Shown piece by piece: positions 1 to 11,080 of a DNA stretch of 64,000 nt; the first letter of the stretch is position 1; every line of letters begins with the position of its first letter. The position numbers and the translations under genes were made by a program. This DNA is from Burkholderiales bacterium (lineage in GTDB: Bacteria > Pseudomonadota > Gammaproteobacteria > Burkholderiales > SG8-39): contig JAOSJV010000012.1 in the NCBI GenBank assembly GCA_027493935.1, positions 124,001 through 188,000 of the forward strand. The letters run 5' to 3'. The notes under the pieces were generated by a model. It was not told where the DNA came from, made no database searches, and was given only the letters and a program-made list of their open reading frames with translations.

Positions 1-1
1 C

Positions 2-1294
2 GCCGACGCGGGGCTCGGGCGCGATTCGCCGCTCGCGCTCGAGGCCCGGCTCGAAGCGCCGTCGCTGAAACCGTTCGCGGCGTTGTTCGCGCTCCCGGCG
101 AGCCTCGCGGGCTGGGTACAGGCCGACGTCGCCGCGACCGGCACGATCGGCGCGCCAACGTGGCGCGGCACCCTCGAGGCGCGTGACGTCGTCATCCAGT
201 CGCCGCCGTACGGCATCGACTGGCAGGAAGGGCGGCTGCGCGTGGAGCTTGCCGGGCGCGCGGTGCGCGTGACCGAGCTCGCGCTCCACGCCGGCGGCGG
301 ACGCTTCACGGCCGACGGCGTCCTGGAGCAGTCCGGTGAGGCGACCGCCGGCCGCGTGAGGTGGCGGGCCGAGCGGTTTGCCGCGCTCAATCGCCCGGAT
401 CGCAACCTGACCGTGTCGGGCGACGGAACGGTCGGGCTGGACGCCGGGCGGCTCACGCTGCGCGGCGCGCTGCGCGCCGATTCCGGACACTTCGAGATCG
501 ATCCGCGCACCACGGCCGCGCTCGGCGAGGACGTCGTCGTTCTCGACCGCAAGGAGAAGAGCGCGCAGCGCGCCGGCGCGCACCGGCTGCCGCTGGTGGT
601 CGACTTCGACCTCGATCTCGGTAAGGACCTCTTTGTGCGCGGTGCCGGACTCGATGCGCAGCTCGAGGGTGCGCTAAGCGTCACGAGCCTGCCCACCGGG
701 CAGATCGTCGCGCACGGCACGGTGCAGACCCGTCGCGGCGTCTTCCACGCGTACGGGCAGAAGCTCGACATCGAGCGCGGCCGGCTGCTGTTCGACGGGC
801 CGGTCGAGAACCCCGGCCTCGACGTCGCAGCGTGGCGGCGCAACCAGGCCGTCGAAGCCGGCGTCGAGGTCAAGGGTCCGCTGCGCACACCGCTCGTCCG
901 GGTGGTCTCGAATCCGCCGGTGCCCGAGAGCGAGCAGCTCGCCTGGCTGGTGCTCGGCCGGCCGGCCGAGTCGGGCGCGCAGACCGACTACGCGGCGCTG
1001 CAGGTCGCGGCTGCCGCTCTGCTCGGCGCGCGGGGGAGCGCGCCGCAACGCTCCGTGGCCCAGGCGGTCGGACTGGACGAGATCGGTTTCCGCGCCGACG
1101 GCACGTCGGGCAGCCAGGCGGTCACGCTCGGCAAGCGGCTGAGCGAACGGCTGTACGTCACCTACGAGCAGTCCGTCGACGCGGCGCTCGCGGTGCTGCG
1201 TCTCGAGTTTGCGCTCACGCGGCGGTTCGCATTGCGCGCCGAGACCGGCACCCGCAGCGGGATGGACGTCTTCTACCGCTACTCCTTCGACTGA
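2..1294 (+). CDS. tamB: Translocation/assembly module TamB (DUF490), C-terminal part, truncated by window edge
   Basis: Frame is open from base 2; beta-rich repeats ending in the typical TamB C-terminus (LYVTYEQSVD...LRLEFALTRRFALRAETGTRSGMDVFYRYSFD). Confidence 0.85.
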   Translation, partial: ADAGLGRDSPLALEARLEAPSLKPFAALFALPASLAGWVQADVAATGTIGAPTWRGTLEARDVVIQSPPYGIDWQEGRLRVELAGRAVRVTELALHAGGGRFTADGVLEQSGEATAGRVRWRAERFAALNRPDRNLTVSGDGTVGLDAGRLTLRGALRADSGHFEIDPRTTAALGEDVVVLDRKEKSAQRAGAHRLPLVVDFDLDLGKDLFVRGAGLDAQLEGALSVTSLPTGQIVAHGTVQTRRGVFHAYGQKLDIERGRLLFDGPVENPGLDVAAWRRNQAVEAGVEVKGPLRTPLVRVVSNPPVPESEQLAWLVLGRPAESGAQTDYAALQVAAAALLGARGSAPQRSVAQAVGLDEIGFRADGTSGSQAVTLGKRLSERLYVTYEQSVDAALAVLRLEFALTRRFALRAETGTRSGMDVFYRYSFD

Positions 1295-1435
1295 CGCGGG
1301 CCGCGGATTTGATGTGCGCTAAATTCCCGGCGGACGCATCGCCGGCGCGAATGGCGCGATCAGTTTTCTCGAGCGTCGCGGCCGGGCGATGCGGCTAGCA
1401 TTGCAGCTCCACCGTCACGCAGCAGGAGTGAGGTC

Positions 1436-2011
1436 ATGCGCTCGTTCGTCACTTTCACGGTGCTCGCCGGATTCGCTTGCGCCGCGGTCGCGCAGGGCAA
1501 CGTCGTCGAGGCCTACACCGCGGAGGCACGCGCCGCCGCGGGCAGCATGATGGCCGCGCTCGCCGGGGAGCTGAAGAAGGAGATCGCGAGCGGCGGGCCG
1601 GCCAGCGCCATCGGCGTCTGCAAGGGGCTTGCGCCGCGCATCGCGGCGGACATCTCGCACCAGCACGCCTGGAAGGTGAGCCGCGTGAGCCTGAAGCCGC
1701 GCAACCCGGTGCTCGGTCCGGCCGACGCGTGGGAACAGCAGGCGCTGATCGAGTTCGACCGGCAGGCGGCAGCGGGGGCGAAGCCCGAGGCGCTCGAGCG
1801 CGCCGAGATCGTCGAGGAGCCGCAGGGACGCTACTTCCGCTACGCAAAGGCGCTGCCGGTGCAGTCGCTCTGCCTGAACTGCCACGGTACGCCGGACAAG
1901 ATCGCGCCGGGCGTGAAGGACAAGCTCGCCGCCGAGTATCCGAACGACCGCGCGACCGGCTACGCACCCGGCCAGATCCGCGGCGCGATCTCGATCAAGC
2001 GGCCGCTGTAG
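1436..2011 (+). CDS. DUF3365 (Tll0287-like) haem-binding exported protein
   Basis: Signal peptide, CLNCHG (CxxCH) haem motif, C-terminal GYAPGQIRGAISIKRPL. Confidence 0.8.
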   Translation: MRSFVTFTVLAGFACAAVAQGNVVEAYTAEARAAAGSMMAALAGELKKEIASGGPASAIGVCKGLAPRIAADISHQHAWKVSRVSLKPRNPVLGPADAWEQQALIEFDRQAAAGAKPEALERAEIVEEPQGRYFRYAKALPVQSLCLNCHGTPDKIAPGVKDKLAAEYPNDRATGYAPGQIRGAISIKRPL

Positions 2012-2157
2012 GAAACCCCGGCGCGAGCGGTCTTGGCGAAGGATTGCCGCCCCCGAGCACGCTCACCGGGGGCGACCCAGCACGTCCGAGCTTGCGGGGG
2101 ACCGGGTACCCGCTTGCGCGGCAATGACCGTGCGCGGAATCGCGCCCGGCGCGCCGC

Positions 2158-3375
2158 TCAGGCGTACTCGCGGATGAAGTTGCGCACGCGCGGCGCGATC
2201 AGCTCGCGCCACTTGCGGCCGCTGAAGATGCCGTAGTGCCCGACGCCGGGCGCGAGGTAATGCGCGCTGCGGTGCGCCGGGATGCCGGTGCACAGCGCGT
2301 GCGCCGCCTCGGTCTGCCCGGCACCCGAGATATCGTCGAGCTCGCCCTCGACGGTGAGCAGCGCCGTGCGCGAGATCGCCGCCGGCCGCACCGGCTCGCC
2401 GCGCACCCGCCAGCGCCCCTCCGGAACGTCGAAGCGCTGGAACACCGTGGCGATCGTGTCCAGGTAGTACTCGGCCGGCATGTCGAGCACCGCGTTGTAC
2501 TCGTCGTAGAACCGGCGGTGCGCCGCGGCGCTGTCGCCGTCGCCCTCGATCAGGTGGTTGTAGTAGTCCCAGTGGGCGTCGGCGTGGCGCGTCGCGTTCA
2601 TCGCGACGAAGCCGAGCCATTGCAGGAAGCCCGGATAGACCCGGCGCATGAAGCCCGGGTACTTCACTGGCACCCGCTGGATCAGCGCGCGCTCGAACCA
2701 CGCGAGCGGCTTCTTGGCGGCCAGGCCGTTCACCGCGGTCGGGCTACGACGCGCGTCGATCGGTCCGCCCATCATCGTCATGGTCCGCGGCGCCGCCGCT
2801 TCGCCCGCGGCGGCCATCAGCGCGACTGCCCCGAGCACCGGCACGGTCGGCTGACAGACCGCGATGACGTGCATGTCGGGGCCGAGGTAGCGCATGAACT
2901 CGCGCACGTAGTCGACGTAGTCGTCGAGATGGAACGCACCCTCCGCGAGCGGCACCATCTTGGCGTCGACCCAGTCGGTGACGTAAACGTCGTGCTCGGG
3001 CAGCAGCGCGCGCACGGTGTCGCGCAACAGCGTCGCGAAGTGGCCCGAAAGTGGCGCCACCACCAGCACCTTGGGATCGCGGCGCTGTGCGGCGCGCTCG
3101 AAGTGCAGCAACCGGCAGAACGGCTTGCCGATCGCGACGCGCTCGGTCACCGCCACCTCGACGCCCTCGACCGCCGTGCGGTGCAGTCCGAATTGCGGCT
3201 TCTCGTAGCGGCGCGTGAGGCGCTGCACCAGGTCGGCCGAGGCCGCTAGGCGCTCGGAGGCCGGCAGGTAGGAAAGTGGGCTGAACGGATGGGTGAACAG
3301 CTCGCGGTTCAGGTGCGCGAGCGCGTGCCACGGTGCGAGCATCGCGTGCTGCAGCTCGTGCAGCTCGTACAGCAT
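2158..3375 (-). CDS. phaZ: Intracellular polyhydroxyalkanoate depolymerase
   Basis: MLYELHELQHAMLAPWHALA N-terminus and VVAPLSGHFATLLRDTVRALLPEHDVYVTDWVDAKMVPL typical of PhaZ. Confidence 0.88.
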   Translation of the reverse strand: MLYELHELQHAMLAPWHALAHLNRELFTHPFSPLSYLPASERLAASADLVQRLTRRYEKPQFGLHRTAVEGVEVAVTERVAIGKPFCRLLHFERAAQRRDPKVLVVAPLSGHFATLLRDTVRALLPEHDVYVTDWVDAKMVPLAEGAFHLDDYVDYVREFMRYLGPDMHVIAVCQPTVPVLGAVALMAAAGEAAAPRTMTMMGGPIDARRSPTAVNGLAAKKPLAWFERALIQRVPVKYPGFMRRVYPGFLQWLGFVAMNATRHADAHWDYYNHLIEGDGDSAAAHRRFYDEYNAVLDMPAEYYLDTIATVFQRFDVPEGRWRVRGEPVRPAAISRTALLTVEGELDDISGAGQTEAAHALCTGIPAHRSAHYLAPGVGHYGIFSGRKWRELIAPRVRNFIREYA

Positions 3376-3408
3376 TCGTCCCTCCCGCTGCGGCTTTTAA
3401 CCTTATGG

Positions 3409-4352
3409 TTAACTTATATCAGGTTTCGCCGGCGGATGCTGCGCGCGCAGCGCGCGACGCACGTAGAGGTTGTTCGCCGCCAGCGCGCCGATCACCAGCG
3501 CCGCCCCGGCGATCTCGGTTCCGTCGAACCGGTGGCCCTGCGCGATGCGGATCGCGAACGTGACGACCGGAATCAGATTGCCGAGCAGCACTGCGTTGAG
3601 CGGCCCGAGCGCGCGAATCCCGGCGTTCCAGCACAGCACGCCGACGAGCGCGCTGAGGAAGGTAAGGAACGCGATCTGCCAGCCCACCGCCGCCAGCGTC
3701 GCGGCGCGCGGTACGCCGACGACGCCGAGCCCGGTCGCCGCGATCGCGACGAGCGCGATGGCGAAGCTCGCCGGCAGGCAGGTGAGCGCGGTGTAGCGCA
3801 GCGGGCTCCAACCGGCGAACTTGACCACGCCGAGCACGTAGACCACCCAGCTCGCCGAGCCGAGCAGCACCAGCGCGTCGCCCCAGAGCGAGCCGGCGGC
3901 GAGCGCGGCGGCAGGATCGCCCTTCGTGACCACCAGCACGACGCCGGCGAAAGCGAGCGCGACGCAGCCGAGGGTGAAGCGCGCCGGCCGCGCGCCGCGC
4001 CACGCCCAGTGGGCGAGCGCGGTGAGCGGCGCCTGCAGCGCGGTGATGATCGCCGCGTGCTCGGGCGCCGTGTACTGCATGCCGGCGAACGTGAACAGGT
4101 TGTAGCCCGCGAACCCGAAGCAGCCGAGCGTCGCGGCAAGGGCGAGGCGGCCGTCATAGGCGAGGGCGCGGCGCCCTCGACCGCCCACAGGATCGCCACG
4201 AAGCAGGGGGCAACCGCCGCGTAGCGCAGCGCGGTGAGCCAGTACGGATCGACCAGCGTCACCGCGTCCTTGGCGATCGGGAACGTCGCGCCCCACACCA
4301 ACACCGAGACGCCGAGCAGGGCCGTGCCGCGGAGCGCGCGGTCTGGGCTCAT
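3409..4352 (-). CDS. EamA/DMT-family transporter, split by a frameshift near 4175
   Basis: N-terminus in ORF 3573..4352 (VLVWGATFPIAKDAV), remainder in ORF 3409..4296; the halves join if GGG is read as GGGG near 4175. Confidence 0.8.
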
Positions 4353-4468
4353 GGGCGATGGGTCACGGGGGACCGGTGACGGGCGCCGCCAGCGCCGCGC
4401 GAGTCACGCACCGCTCGTCACCACTCACCCTTCACCATTCGCCCTTCATGCCCTCCACCCATCATCGG

Positions 4469-6152
4469 TCACGCCGCGCGCTTGCCCTTCGCGATCTCTT
4501 CTTCGCGCAGCGCGCGGCGCAGGATCTTGCCGACGTTGGTCTTCGGCAACTCGTCGCGGAACTCGATGAAGCGCGGCCGCTTGTAGCCGGTCAGGTGCTG
4601 CTCGCAGTGCTTGCGCACGTCGGCTTCGGTGAGCGCCGGGTCCTTCTTGACGACGAAGAGCTTGACCACTTCGCCGGACTTCTCGTCTGGCACGCCGATC
4701 ACCGCGCACTCGAGCACGCGCGGATGCATGGCGACCACGTTCTCGACCTCGTTCGGATAGACGTTGAAGCCGGACACGAGCACCATGTCCTTCTTGCGGT
4801 CCACGATGCGCACGTACCCCTTCTCGTCCATGTAGCCGATGTCGCCGGTGGCGAAGAAGCCCTCGGCGTCGATCGACTTCGCGGTGTCCTCGGGGCGCTG
4901 CCAGTAGCCTTTCATCACCTGCGGCCCGCGGATGCAGATCTCGCCCACCTCGCCGAGCGGCCGCAGGCTGCCGTCGTCGCCCTTGATTGCGATCTCGGTC
5001 GAGGGCACCGGCAGTCCGATCGAGCCGTTCCACTCGGGCAGATCGAGCGGGTTGGCGGTCGCGACCGGTGAGGTCTCGGTGAGACCGTAGCCCTCGACCA
5101 GCACCTTGCCGGTGACCTTCTTCCAGCGCTCGGCGACCGCCTGCTGCACCGCCATGCCGCCGCCGATGGCGAACCGCAGGTGCGAGAAATCGAGTTTGGC
5201 GAAGTCCGGGTTGTTGAGCAGGCCGTTGAAGAGCGTGTTGACTCCGGTGATGGCGTTGAACTTGTGCTTGGCGAGCTCCTTTACGAAGCCGGGGATGTCG
5301 CGCGGATTGGTGATCAGCACGTTGCAGCCGCCGAGCTTCATGAAGGTCAGGCAGTTCGCGGTCAGCGCGAAGATGTGATAGAGCGGCAGCGGCGCGATGA
5401 CGACGATGCTCTCCTCGCCCAGATAAGGCTTGAACCAGGCCGACACCTGCTCCAGGTTGGCGATGATGTTCCGGTGCAGCAGCATCGCGCCCTTCGCGAC
5501 CCCGGTCGTGCCTCCGGTGTACTGCAGGAACGCGATATCGTCCGGCCCGATCTCCGCCGGCTTCAGCTCGTGCTGCGCGCCCTGCCCGAGCGCCACGTTG
5601 AATCGGATCGCGGAGGGAAGCGAATACGCGGGCACCATCTTCTTCACGTGCCGCACCACGAAATTGACGATGGCGCCCTTCAAGCCGAGCATGTCGCCGA
5701 GCGCGGCCAGCACGACGTGCCTGACCGGCGTGCTCGCCAGCACCTGCTCGAGCGTGGCGGCGAAGTTCTCGAGGATGACGATCGCCTCGGCGCCCGAGTC
5801 CCTGAGCTGGTGCTCCAGCTCGCGCGGCGTGTAGAGCGGGTTGACGTTCACGACGGTGTAGCCGGCGCGCAGCGCGCCGAAGATGCAGATCGGATACTGC
5901 AGCACGTTCGGCATCATGATCGCGACGCGTGCGCCGCGCGCGAGTCCCCTGCGCCTGAAGCCAGGCGCCGAAATCGCGCGCGTACTTGTCGAGCTCGCCG
6001 AAGGTAATCGTGTGGCCCATGTTGTGATAGGCGGGCTTGCCGGCGTACTTGCGCACGCTCTCTTCGAAGACCTGGGCGACCGACCGGTAGCTGTCCGCGC
6101 GGATGTCGGCGGGCACGCCCTTCGGATAGCTCTTCAGCCAGACTCGCTCCAT
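4469..6152 (-). CDS. fadD: Long-chain fatty-acid--CoA ligase, frameshift near 5946
   Basis: [21 protein letters not shown]-binding motif, [10 protein letters not shown]-terminus [17 protein letters not shown] in another frame; removing one base near 5946 restores ..[22 protein letters not shown].. Confidence 0.9.
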
Positions 6153-6225
6153 TGCCGCATCCTCCTTGAGTAAGCGGCGCCGCCCTCGCGCCGCAAGCCG
6201 ATTCTACCCGCGTCGGTGCGACGGC

Positions 6226-7224
6226 CTAGCGGCGCGCCGCGGGTAGGCGGTACCGTTGGAAGAAGCGCCAGATCTCGGCGTTGGCGTCGATCACGTCGGT
6301 TCCCGGGCCGAGCAGCCGCGGCAGGTAGTTGCGCTCGCCGCCGGGCCAGACGTGCCCGGCGCCGGAGAGCTTCCAGAGTGCGATTTCCACCTCGTCGCGG
6401 CATCCCCGGTAGACGAGGAGCGTGGCGGTGTGCGAGGCGCGGTCCGCGGCGCCCTGGCGCCGGTCGCTGACCGCGGGCGGCGCGTGGCACCCGGCGTACG
6501 CCGCCCATTCCGCCAGCGACGCCTCGACCGGCCGGTGGGGGATGCGCACGTTCGTGAAAGGGAACGGCGGCCCGAGGCCGCCGTCGTAGAGCGCCCGCGG
6601 GTCGTCCACGCTGTGGATGTGCAGGATCGGCATCGGGCGCGCGGCTCGGAATGTCGGCATCGCGCTCGCGCCGGCGACCGGCGCGATGGCCGCGATCCGA
6701 TCGGAAAGCTCGGCCGCCAGGCGGTAGCTCATCATCGCGCCGTTCGAGAGGCCGGTCGCGTACACGCGCGAGGCGTCCACCGGATAGCGCGCCGCCAGCT
6801 CGTCCAGCAGCGCGCGCACGAAGCCCACGTCGTCGGTGCCCTGCTCGGCGGCGGCGCCGCAGCAGGCGCCGGCATTCCACGTGAGCAGGCTGTCGCGCAG
6901 CACGCCGGTGCCGTTCGGGTAGGCGACGATGAAACCCGCACGGTCGGCGAGCGCGTCCATTCCGGCGTAGCGCTGCTGGGCGAGCGCATTGCCGCCGCCG
7001 CCGTGGAAGTTGAGCACCACCGGCAGCGGCCGGCGCTCGGCGACCTGCGGCGGATAGTGCACGAGTGCCGTGCGCTTCATGCCGTCGTGGCGGACGGTGA
7101 CGCTCACCGTCGCGCCGGTGGCGGCCTCCGACGCCGGCGCGGCGCACGCGAGCGCGAGGCCGAGCAGCAGCGCCCCGAGCGCGGGAGGCCCGATCGCGGT
7201 GGCAAGCGGCGCGCCGCGCTCCAT
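6226..7224 (-). CDS. LpqC-type exported PHB depolymerase/esterase (CE1-like)
   Basis: Signal peptide, NFHGGGGNA, GLSNGAMMSYRLA (GxSxG) and GAGHVWPGG. Confidence 0.8.
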   Translation of the reverse strand: MERGAPLATAIGPPALGALLLGLALACAAPASEAATGATVSVTVRHDGMKRTALVHYPPQVAERRPLPVVLNFHGGGGNALAQQRYAGMDALADRAGFIVAYPNGTGVLRDSLLTWNAGACCGAAAEQGTDDVGFVRALLDELAARYPVDASRVYATGLSNGAMMSYRLAAELSDRIAAIAPVAGASAMPTFRAARPMPILHIHSVDDPRALYDGGLGPPFPFTNVRIPHRPVEASLAEWAAYAGCHAPPAVSDRRQGAADRASHTATLLVYRGCRDEVEIALWKLSGAGHVWPGGERNYLPRLLGPGTDVIDANAEIWRFFQRYRLPAARR

Positions 7225-7360
7225 GCGCCGGAGTTTGCCTGAGCGGACGGCACGCCTCAACTACCCGCGGCGTCCGCGGCGTGGGGGATCGTGCGCGCCA
7301 GCGCGACGGCGGCGCGGCGCAGGCCCGCGCGGGCGCGTGCGCCCGGCGCTGCGGCTTCGC

Positions 7361-8566
7361 TCACGCACGTGCGCGCCAGCGCAGCACGAGCGGCGCGAGC
7401 AGGCCGCCGATGCCGAGGCTGATGTAGGCAGCGCCCCAGGCAGCCGCGGGCGCGCCGCCGGCGGCCGCATCGTACACGGCGCCGAACGCGAGCGGCGCGA
7501 TGAACCCGGCGCCGAACCCGAGCGTCGAGTGCAGCGCCATGGCGGCGCCGCGGTGTGCCGGATCGGCCGCCTCGACGAGCCCGGCGGTGAGCGCGGACGA
7601 GTCGCTCATGACGAGGATCATGTGCAGCGCGACGAGCATGGCCAGCGCGTACCACGGCAGCCCGAGCAGGAACCCGAGCACGCAGGTAAGCGCACCCGAG
7701 GCGCTCATCGCCACGCGGATGACGCGCTCGCGGCCCGAGCGCATGGCGAGCTCGTTGCCGAGGATGCTCGCCGCGGGCGAGATCGCGTTCGCCACCGCCG
7801 TGATCGCGATCGGCCCTAGCAGCCACCCGCCGCCGCTCGAGCGCTCGGCGCTCGTCAGGAACGCCACCACCCACGAGCGCGTCCCGAAGAGCTCCCAGCA
7901 GTGCACCGCGTAGCCGAGCGCGAAAACCATCGCCGCGCGGTTGCGCAGGACCGGCCGGAAGTCGAGCAGCCTCGCGCTCGCCACCCCGCGCGCGGGCCGG
8001 CGCGGCGGCAGCAGCCGCGCGACGATGGCCCCCGCGAGGGGCGGTCCGAGCGCGGCGGCGAGGAACGCGGCGCGCCAGCCGGCGCGCGCCGCCACCTCAC
8101 CCGCGAGCAGCACCGAGCCCGCCATGCCGACGCCGAAGATCGCCGTGTAGAAGGCGATGCCGCGGCTCTGCGCGCGGCCAGCGGTGTTGTCGGTGAGCGC
8201 GCGCAAGCCCGGCATGTACGTGCCGGCGACCCCGGCGCCGACGAGCAGCTGGAACGCCCCGCCGCTCGCCGCGCCCTGCGCGAACAGGCCGAAGCCGGCC
8301 GAGCCGGCCGCCGCCGCCAGCGTCGAGGCGAAGTAGATGCGCCGCGCGTCGATGCGGTCGGTGAGGGTGGTCAGCACCGGCACCGCGACCATGTAGCCGG
8401 CGAAGAACAGCCCCGAGAGTAGCCCCGCCTCCGCCCCGCTCATGCCCCACTCGGCCTGAAGGTCCGGGAGCAGCGCCGGATACGTCGAGAAACCGGCGAG
8501 GCTCACCACGTGGGCGACGCACATCCATGCGATGACCCGCCGCGCGGGCGGATGACCGACGCTCAT
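7361..8566 (-). CDS. MFS transporter
   Basis: 12-TM-like hydrophobic pattern, LTDRIDARRIYF loop, GLFFAGYMVAVPVLTTLTDR. Confidence 0.85.
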   Translation of the reverse strand: MSVGHPPARRVIAWMCVAHVVSLAGFSTYPALLPDLQAEWGMSGAEAGLLSGLFFAGYMVAVPVLTTLTDRIDARRIYFASTLAAAAGSAGFGLFAQGAASGGAFQLLVGAGVAGTYMPGLRALTDNTAGRAQSRGIAFYTAIFGVGMAGSVLLAGEVAARAGWRAAFLAAALGPPLAGAIVARLLPPRRPARGVASARLLDFRPVLRNRAAMVFALGYAVHCWELFGTRSWVVAFLTSAERSSGGGWLLGPIAITAVANAISPAASILGNELAMRSGRERVIRVAMSASGALTCVLGFLLGLPWYALAMLVALHMILVMSDSSALTAGLVEAADPAHRGAAMALHSTLGFGAGFIAPLAFGAVYDAAAGGAPAAAWGAAYISLGIGGLLAPLVLRWRARA

Positions 8567-8716
8567 CGAGGCGCGTGGCTGGTCACGGGAGATCGGTGGA
8601 CGATGCTGGGTGATGGCCGGAAGACCCTCGCCGGGCGCATGTTCGCGCGCCGAGGAGACGGCCCTTCACCGCCGGACGCCGCGATCATCGCCTGTGACCG
8701 GCTCCGCCACTGCCGC

Positions 8717-9493
8717 TCAGCGGTGCTTCCACGCCGGCTTGCGCTTCTCCACGAACGCGCGCATCCCCTCCTTCTGGTCCTCGGTGGCGAAGAGCGAGTG
8801 GAACATTCGCCGCTCGAACAACACGCCCTCGGCGAGCGGCGCCTCGTAGGCGCGGTTGATGGCCTCCTTGGCGGCCATCACCGAGGGCAGCGACATCTCG
8901 CCGATCGTCGCCGCGCATGCGAGCGCCTCGTCGAGCAGCTTGTCGGCGGCGACGACGCGCGAGACGAGCCCGGCGCGCTCGCCCTCCGCCGCGTCCATCA
9001 TGCGGGCCGTGAGACAGAGGTCCATCGCCTTCGCCTTGCCCACCGCGCGCGGCAGGCGCTGGGTGCCGCCGGCGCCGGGGATGACGCCGAGCCTGATCTC
9101 GGGCTGGCCGAACTTCGCCGTGTCCGCGGCGATCAGGATGTCGCACGCCATCGCGAGCTCGCAGCCGCCGCCGAGGGCGTAGCCCGCCACCGCCGCGATC
9201 ACCGGTTTGCGCACCTTGCGCACGGCCTCCCAGTTGCGCGTGATGTACTCGGTCTTGTAGACCTCCATGTAGCCCCAGTCCTTCATCGCGCCGATGTCGG
9301 CGCCGGCGGCGAAGGCCTTGTCGCTGCCGGTGATCACGATCGCGCCGACGCCGTCGTCGGCATCGAACGCCAAGAGCGCCGCCCCGAGCTCGTCCATCAG
9401 CGCGTCGTTTAGCGCGTTCAGCGCCTTCGGCCGGTTCAGCGTGATCAGGCCGACCCGGCCGCGCATCTCGACGCTGATGTTCTCGTATGCCAT
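8717..9493 (-). CDS. Enoyl-CoA hydratase
   Basis: [28 protein letters not shown]; crotonase motifs [19 protein letters not shown] and [19 protein letters not shown]. Confidence 0.92.
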   Translation of the reverse strand: MAYENISVEMRGRVGLITLNRPKALNALNDALMDELGAALLAFDADDGVGAIVITGSDKAFAAGADIGAMKDWGYMEVYKTEYITRNWEAVRKVRKPVIAAVAGYALGGGCELAMACDILIAADTAKFGQPEIRLGVIPGAGGTQRLPRAVGKAKAMDLCLTARMMDAAEGERAGLVSRVVAADKLLDEALACAATIGEMSLPSVMAAKEAINRAYEAPLAEGVLFERRMFHSLFATEDQKEGMRAFVEKRKPAWKHR

Positions 9494-9608
9494 GTTTCCC
9501 CCCGGGAAGTCGTCAGCCGGCAGTCGGCCGTCGGCAGCAGTCGGTGCTGCGCGATCGCGATCCTGCCGCCCACTGTCCACTGTCAACTCGCAGCGGCCGG
9601 CCGCCGCG

Positions 9609-10352
9609 CTAGCGCAGCGACTGGACGATCTGCCGCCCCGCCTGCGCGAGCAGCAGCGCGTCGATACCCACCGCGACCAGCGTGAACCCCTTCTGCAGGT
9701 ACTGCTTCGCCGCCGCCGCGCTGCCGACGTAGATGCCGAGCGGCATCCGCGCGCGCTCGCACGCGAGGCGCACGCCCTCGATCGCCGCCAGTACGTCGAT
9801 GTGCTCCACCTCGCCCATCCGATCCATGCTGCCCGACAGGTCGTACGGCCCGACGAAGACCGCGTCGACGCCCGGCACCGCGACGATCGCGTCGATGTTC
9901 TCGATCGCGCTGATGTGCTCGACCTGAACGATCACCGTGGTGGTCTCGTTCGCGCGCGCGACGTACGCCTGGAACGCCGCGCCGTAGCCTTGCGCGCGCA
10001 CGATCCCGACCCCGCGCGTGCCCTGCGGCGGATACTTGCAGAACGAGACGACCGCGCGCGCCTGCTGCGCGCTCGTCACCATCGGCACCACGACCCCGGC
10101 CGCGCCGATGTCGAGCGCCTTCTTGAGCGTCGCCTCGTGGCCGTCGGGCACGCGCACCACGCACGGCACGCGGGCGGCCTGCAGCAGCGACTGCGCGGCG
10201 AGGAAGTCGAGCGGCGCGTGCTCGCAATCCACGAACAGCCAGTCGAAGCCCGCGGCCGACAGGAGCTCGGGCACCTCGAGTGCGGGCAGCGTGACGACCG
10301 TGCCGAGCAGGGTCTCGCCGCGGCGCAGACGGGTCGCGAAGTCCGTCGTCAT
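9609..10352 (-). CDS. HpcH/HpaI aldolase family protein
   Basis: [53 protein letters not shown]. Confidence 0.9.
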   Translation of the reverse strand: MTTDFATRLRRGETLLGTVVTLPALEVPELLSAAGFDWLFVDCEHAPLDFLAAQSLLQAARVPCVVRVPDGHEATLKKALDIGAAGVVVPMVTSAQQARAVVSFCKYPPQGTRGVGIVRAQGYGAAFQAYVARANETTTVIVQVEHISAIENIDAIVAVPGVDAVFVGPYDLSGSMDRMGEVEHIDVLAAIEGVRLACERARMPLGIYVGSAAAAKQYLQKGFTLVAVGIDALLLAQAGRQIVQSLR

Positions 10353-10978
10353 GCGCCGCCCGTCTCGCGCGCGAGCGCGGACTTGTATTCGGAGAGCGGC
10401 ATGACGTTCTGCGACGGCAGCCGCCGGCGGTCCGCCTCGACCGCGCTGAGCGCGACGGCCTCGCGCATGCCGGCGCGACAACGCTCGGTGAGCTCCTGGT
10501 ACAGGCGCGTGGCGTTGCGCTTCCACACGAGCTCGGCCTCGGTCAGCTCGCGCTTCACCCGCGCCGGGATGCCCGCCACCAGCGTGCGCGGCGGCACGAC
10601 CGTCTCGGCCTTCACGAACGCAAGCGCGGCGACGATCGCCGAGTCGCCGATCACTGCATTGTCGTTTACCACCGCATTGATGCCGACCATCGCGTTACGC
10701 GCGACCGTCGCACCGTGAATGACCGCGCCGTGCCCGATGTGCCCGTCCTCCTCGATCACGGTGTCCCTGTCCGGGAAGCCGTGCACGATGCAGCAGTCCT
10801 GGACGTTCGCGCCGCGCCCGATCACGAGCCGGCCGAAATCGCCGCGCAGGCTGGCCGAGGGACCGACGTAGGCGCCGGGGCCGACGATCACGTCGCCGAT
10901 CAGCACTGCCGAGGGATGCACGAACGCGGTAGGATCCACTACCGGCGTGATCCCGTCGATCGAATAGACCTTCAGCAT
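10349..10978 (-). CDS. paaY: PaaY-like hexapeptide-repeat thioesterase / gamma carbonic anhydrase-like protein
   Basis: MLKVYSIDGITPVVDPTAFVHPSAVLIGDVIVGPGAYVGPSASLRGDFG hexapeptide repeats; start ATG near 10978 inside ORF 10349..11890. Confidence 0.85.
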   Translation of the reverse strand: MLKVYSIDGITPVVDPTAFVHPSAVLIGDVIVGPGAYVGPSASLRGDFGRLVIGRGANVQDCCIVHGFPDRDTVIEEDGHIGHGAVIHGATVARNAMVGINAVVNDNAVIGDSAIVAALAFVKAETVVPPRTLVAGIPARVKRELTEAELVWKRNATRLYQELTERCRAGMREAVALSAVEADRRRLPSQNVMPLSEYKSALARETGGA

Positions 10979-11080
10979 GGGGTGTCCATCGTGCGGCAAC
11001 GATGCAGCGTGAGAATCCGGACCTGCGCCCCGCGGCGCCCCCGGCGCGCTCGCGCGGCGCCGGTCCGTGGATTCTAGCGC

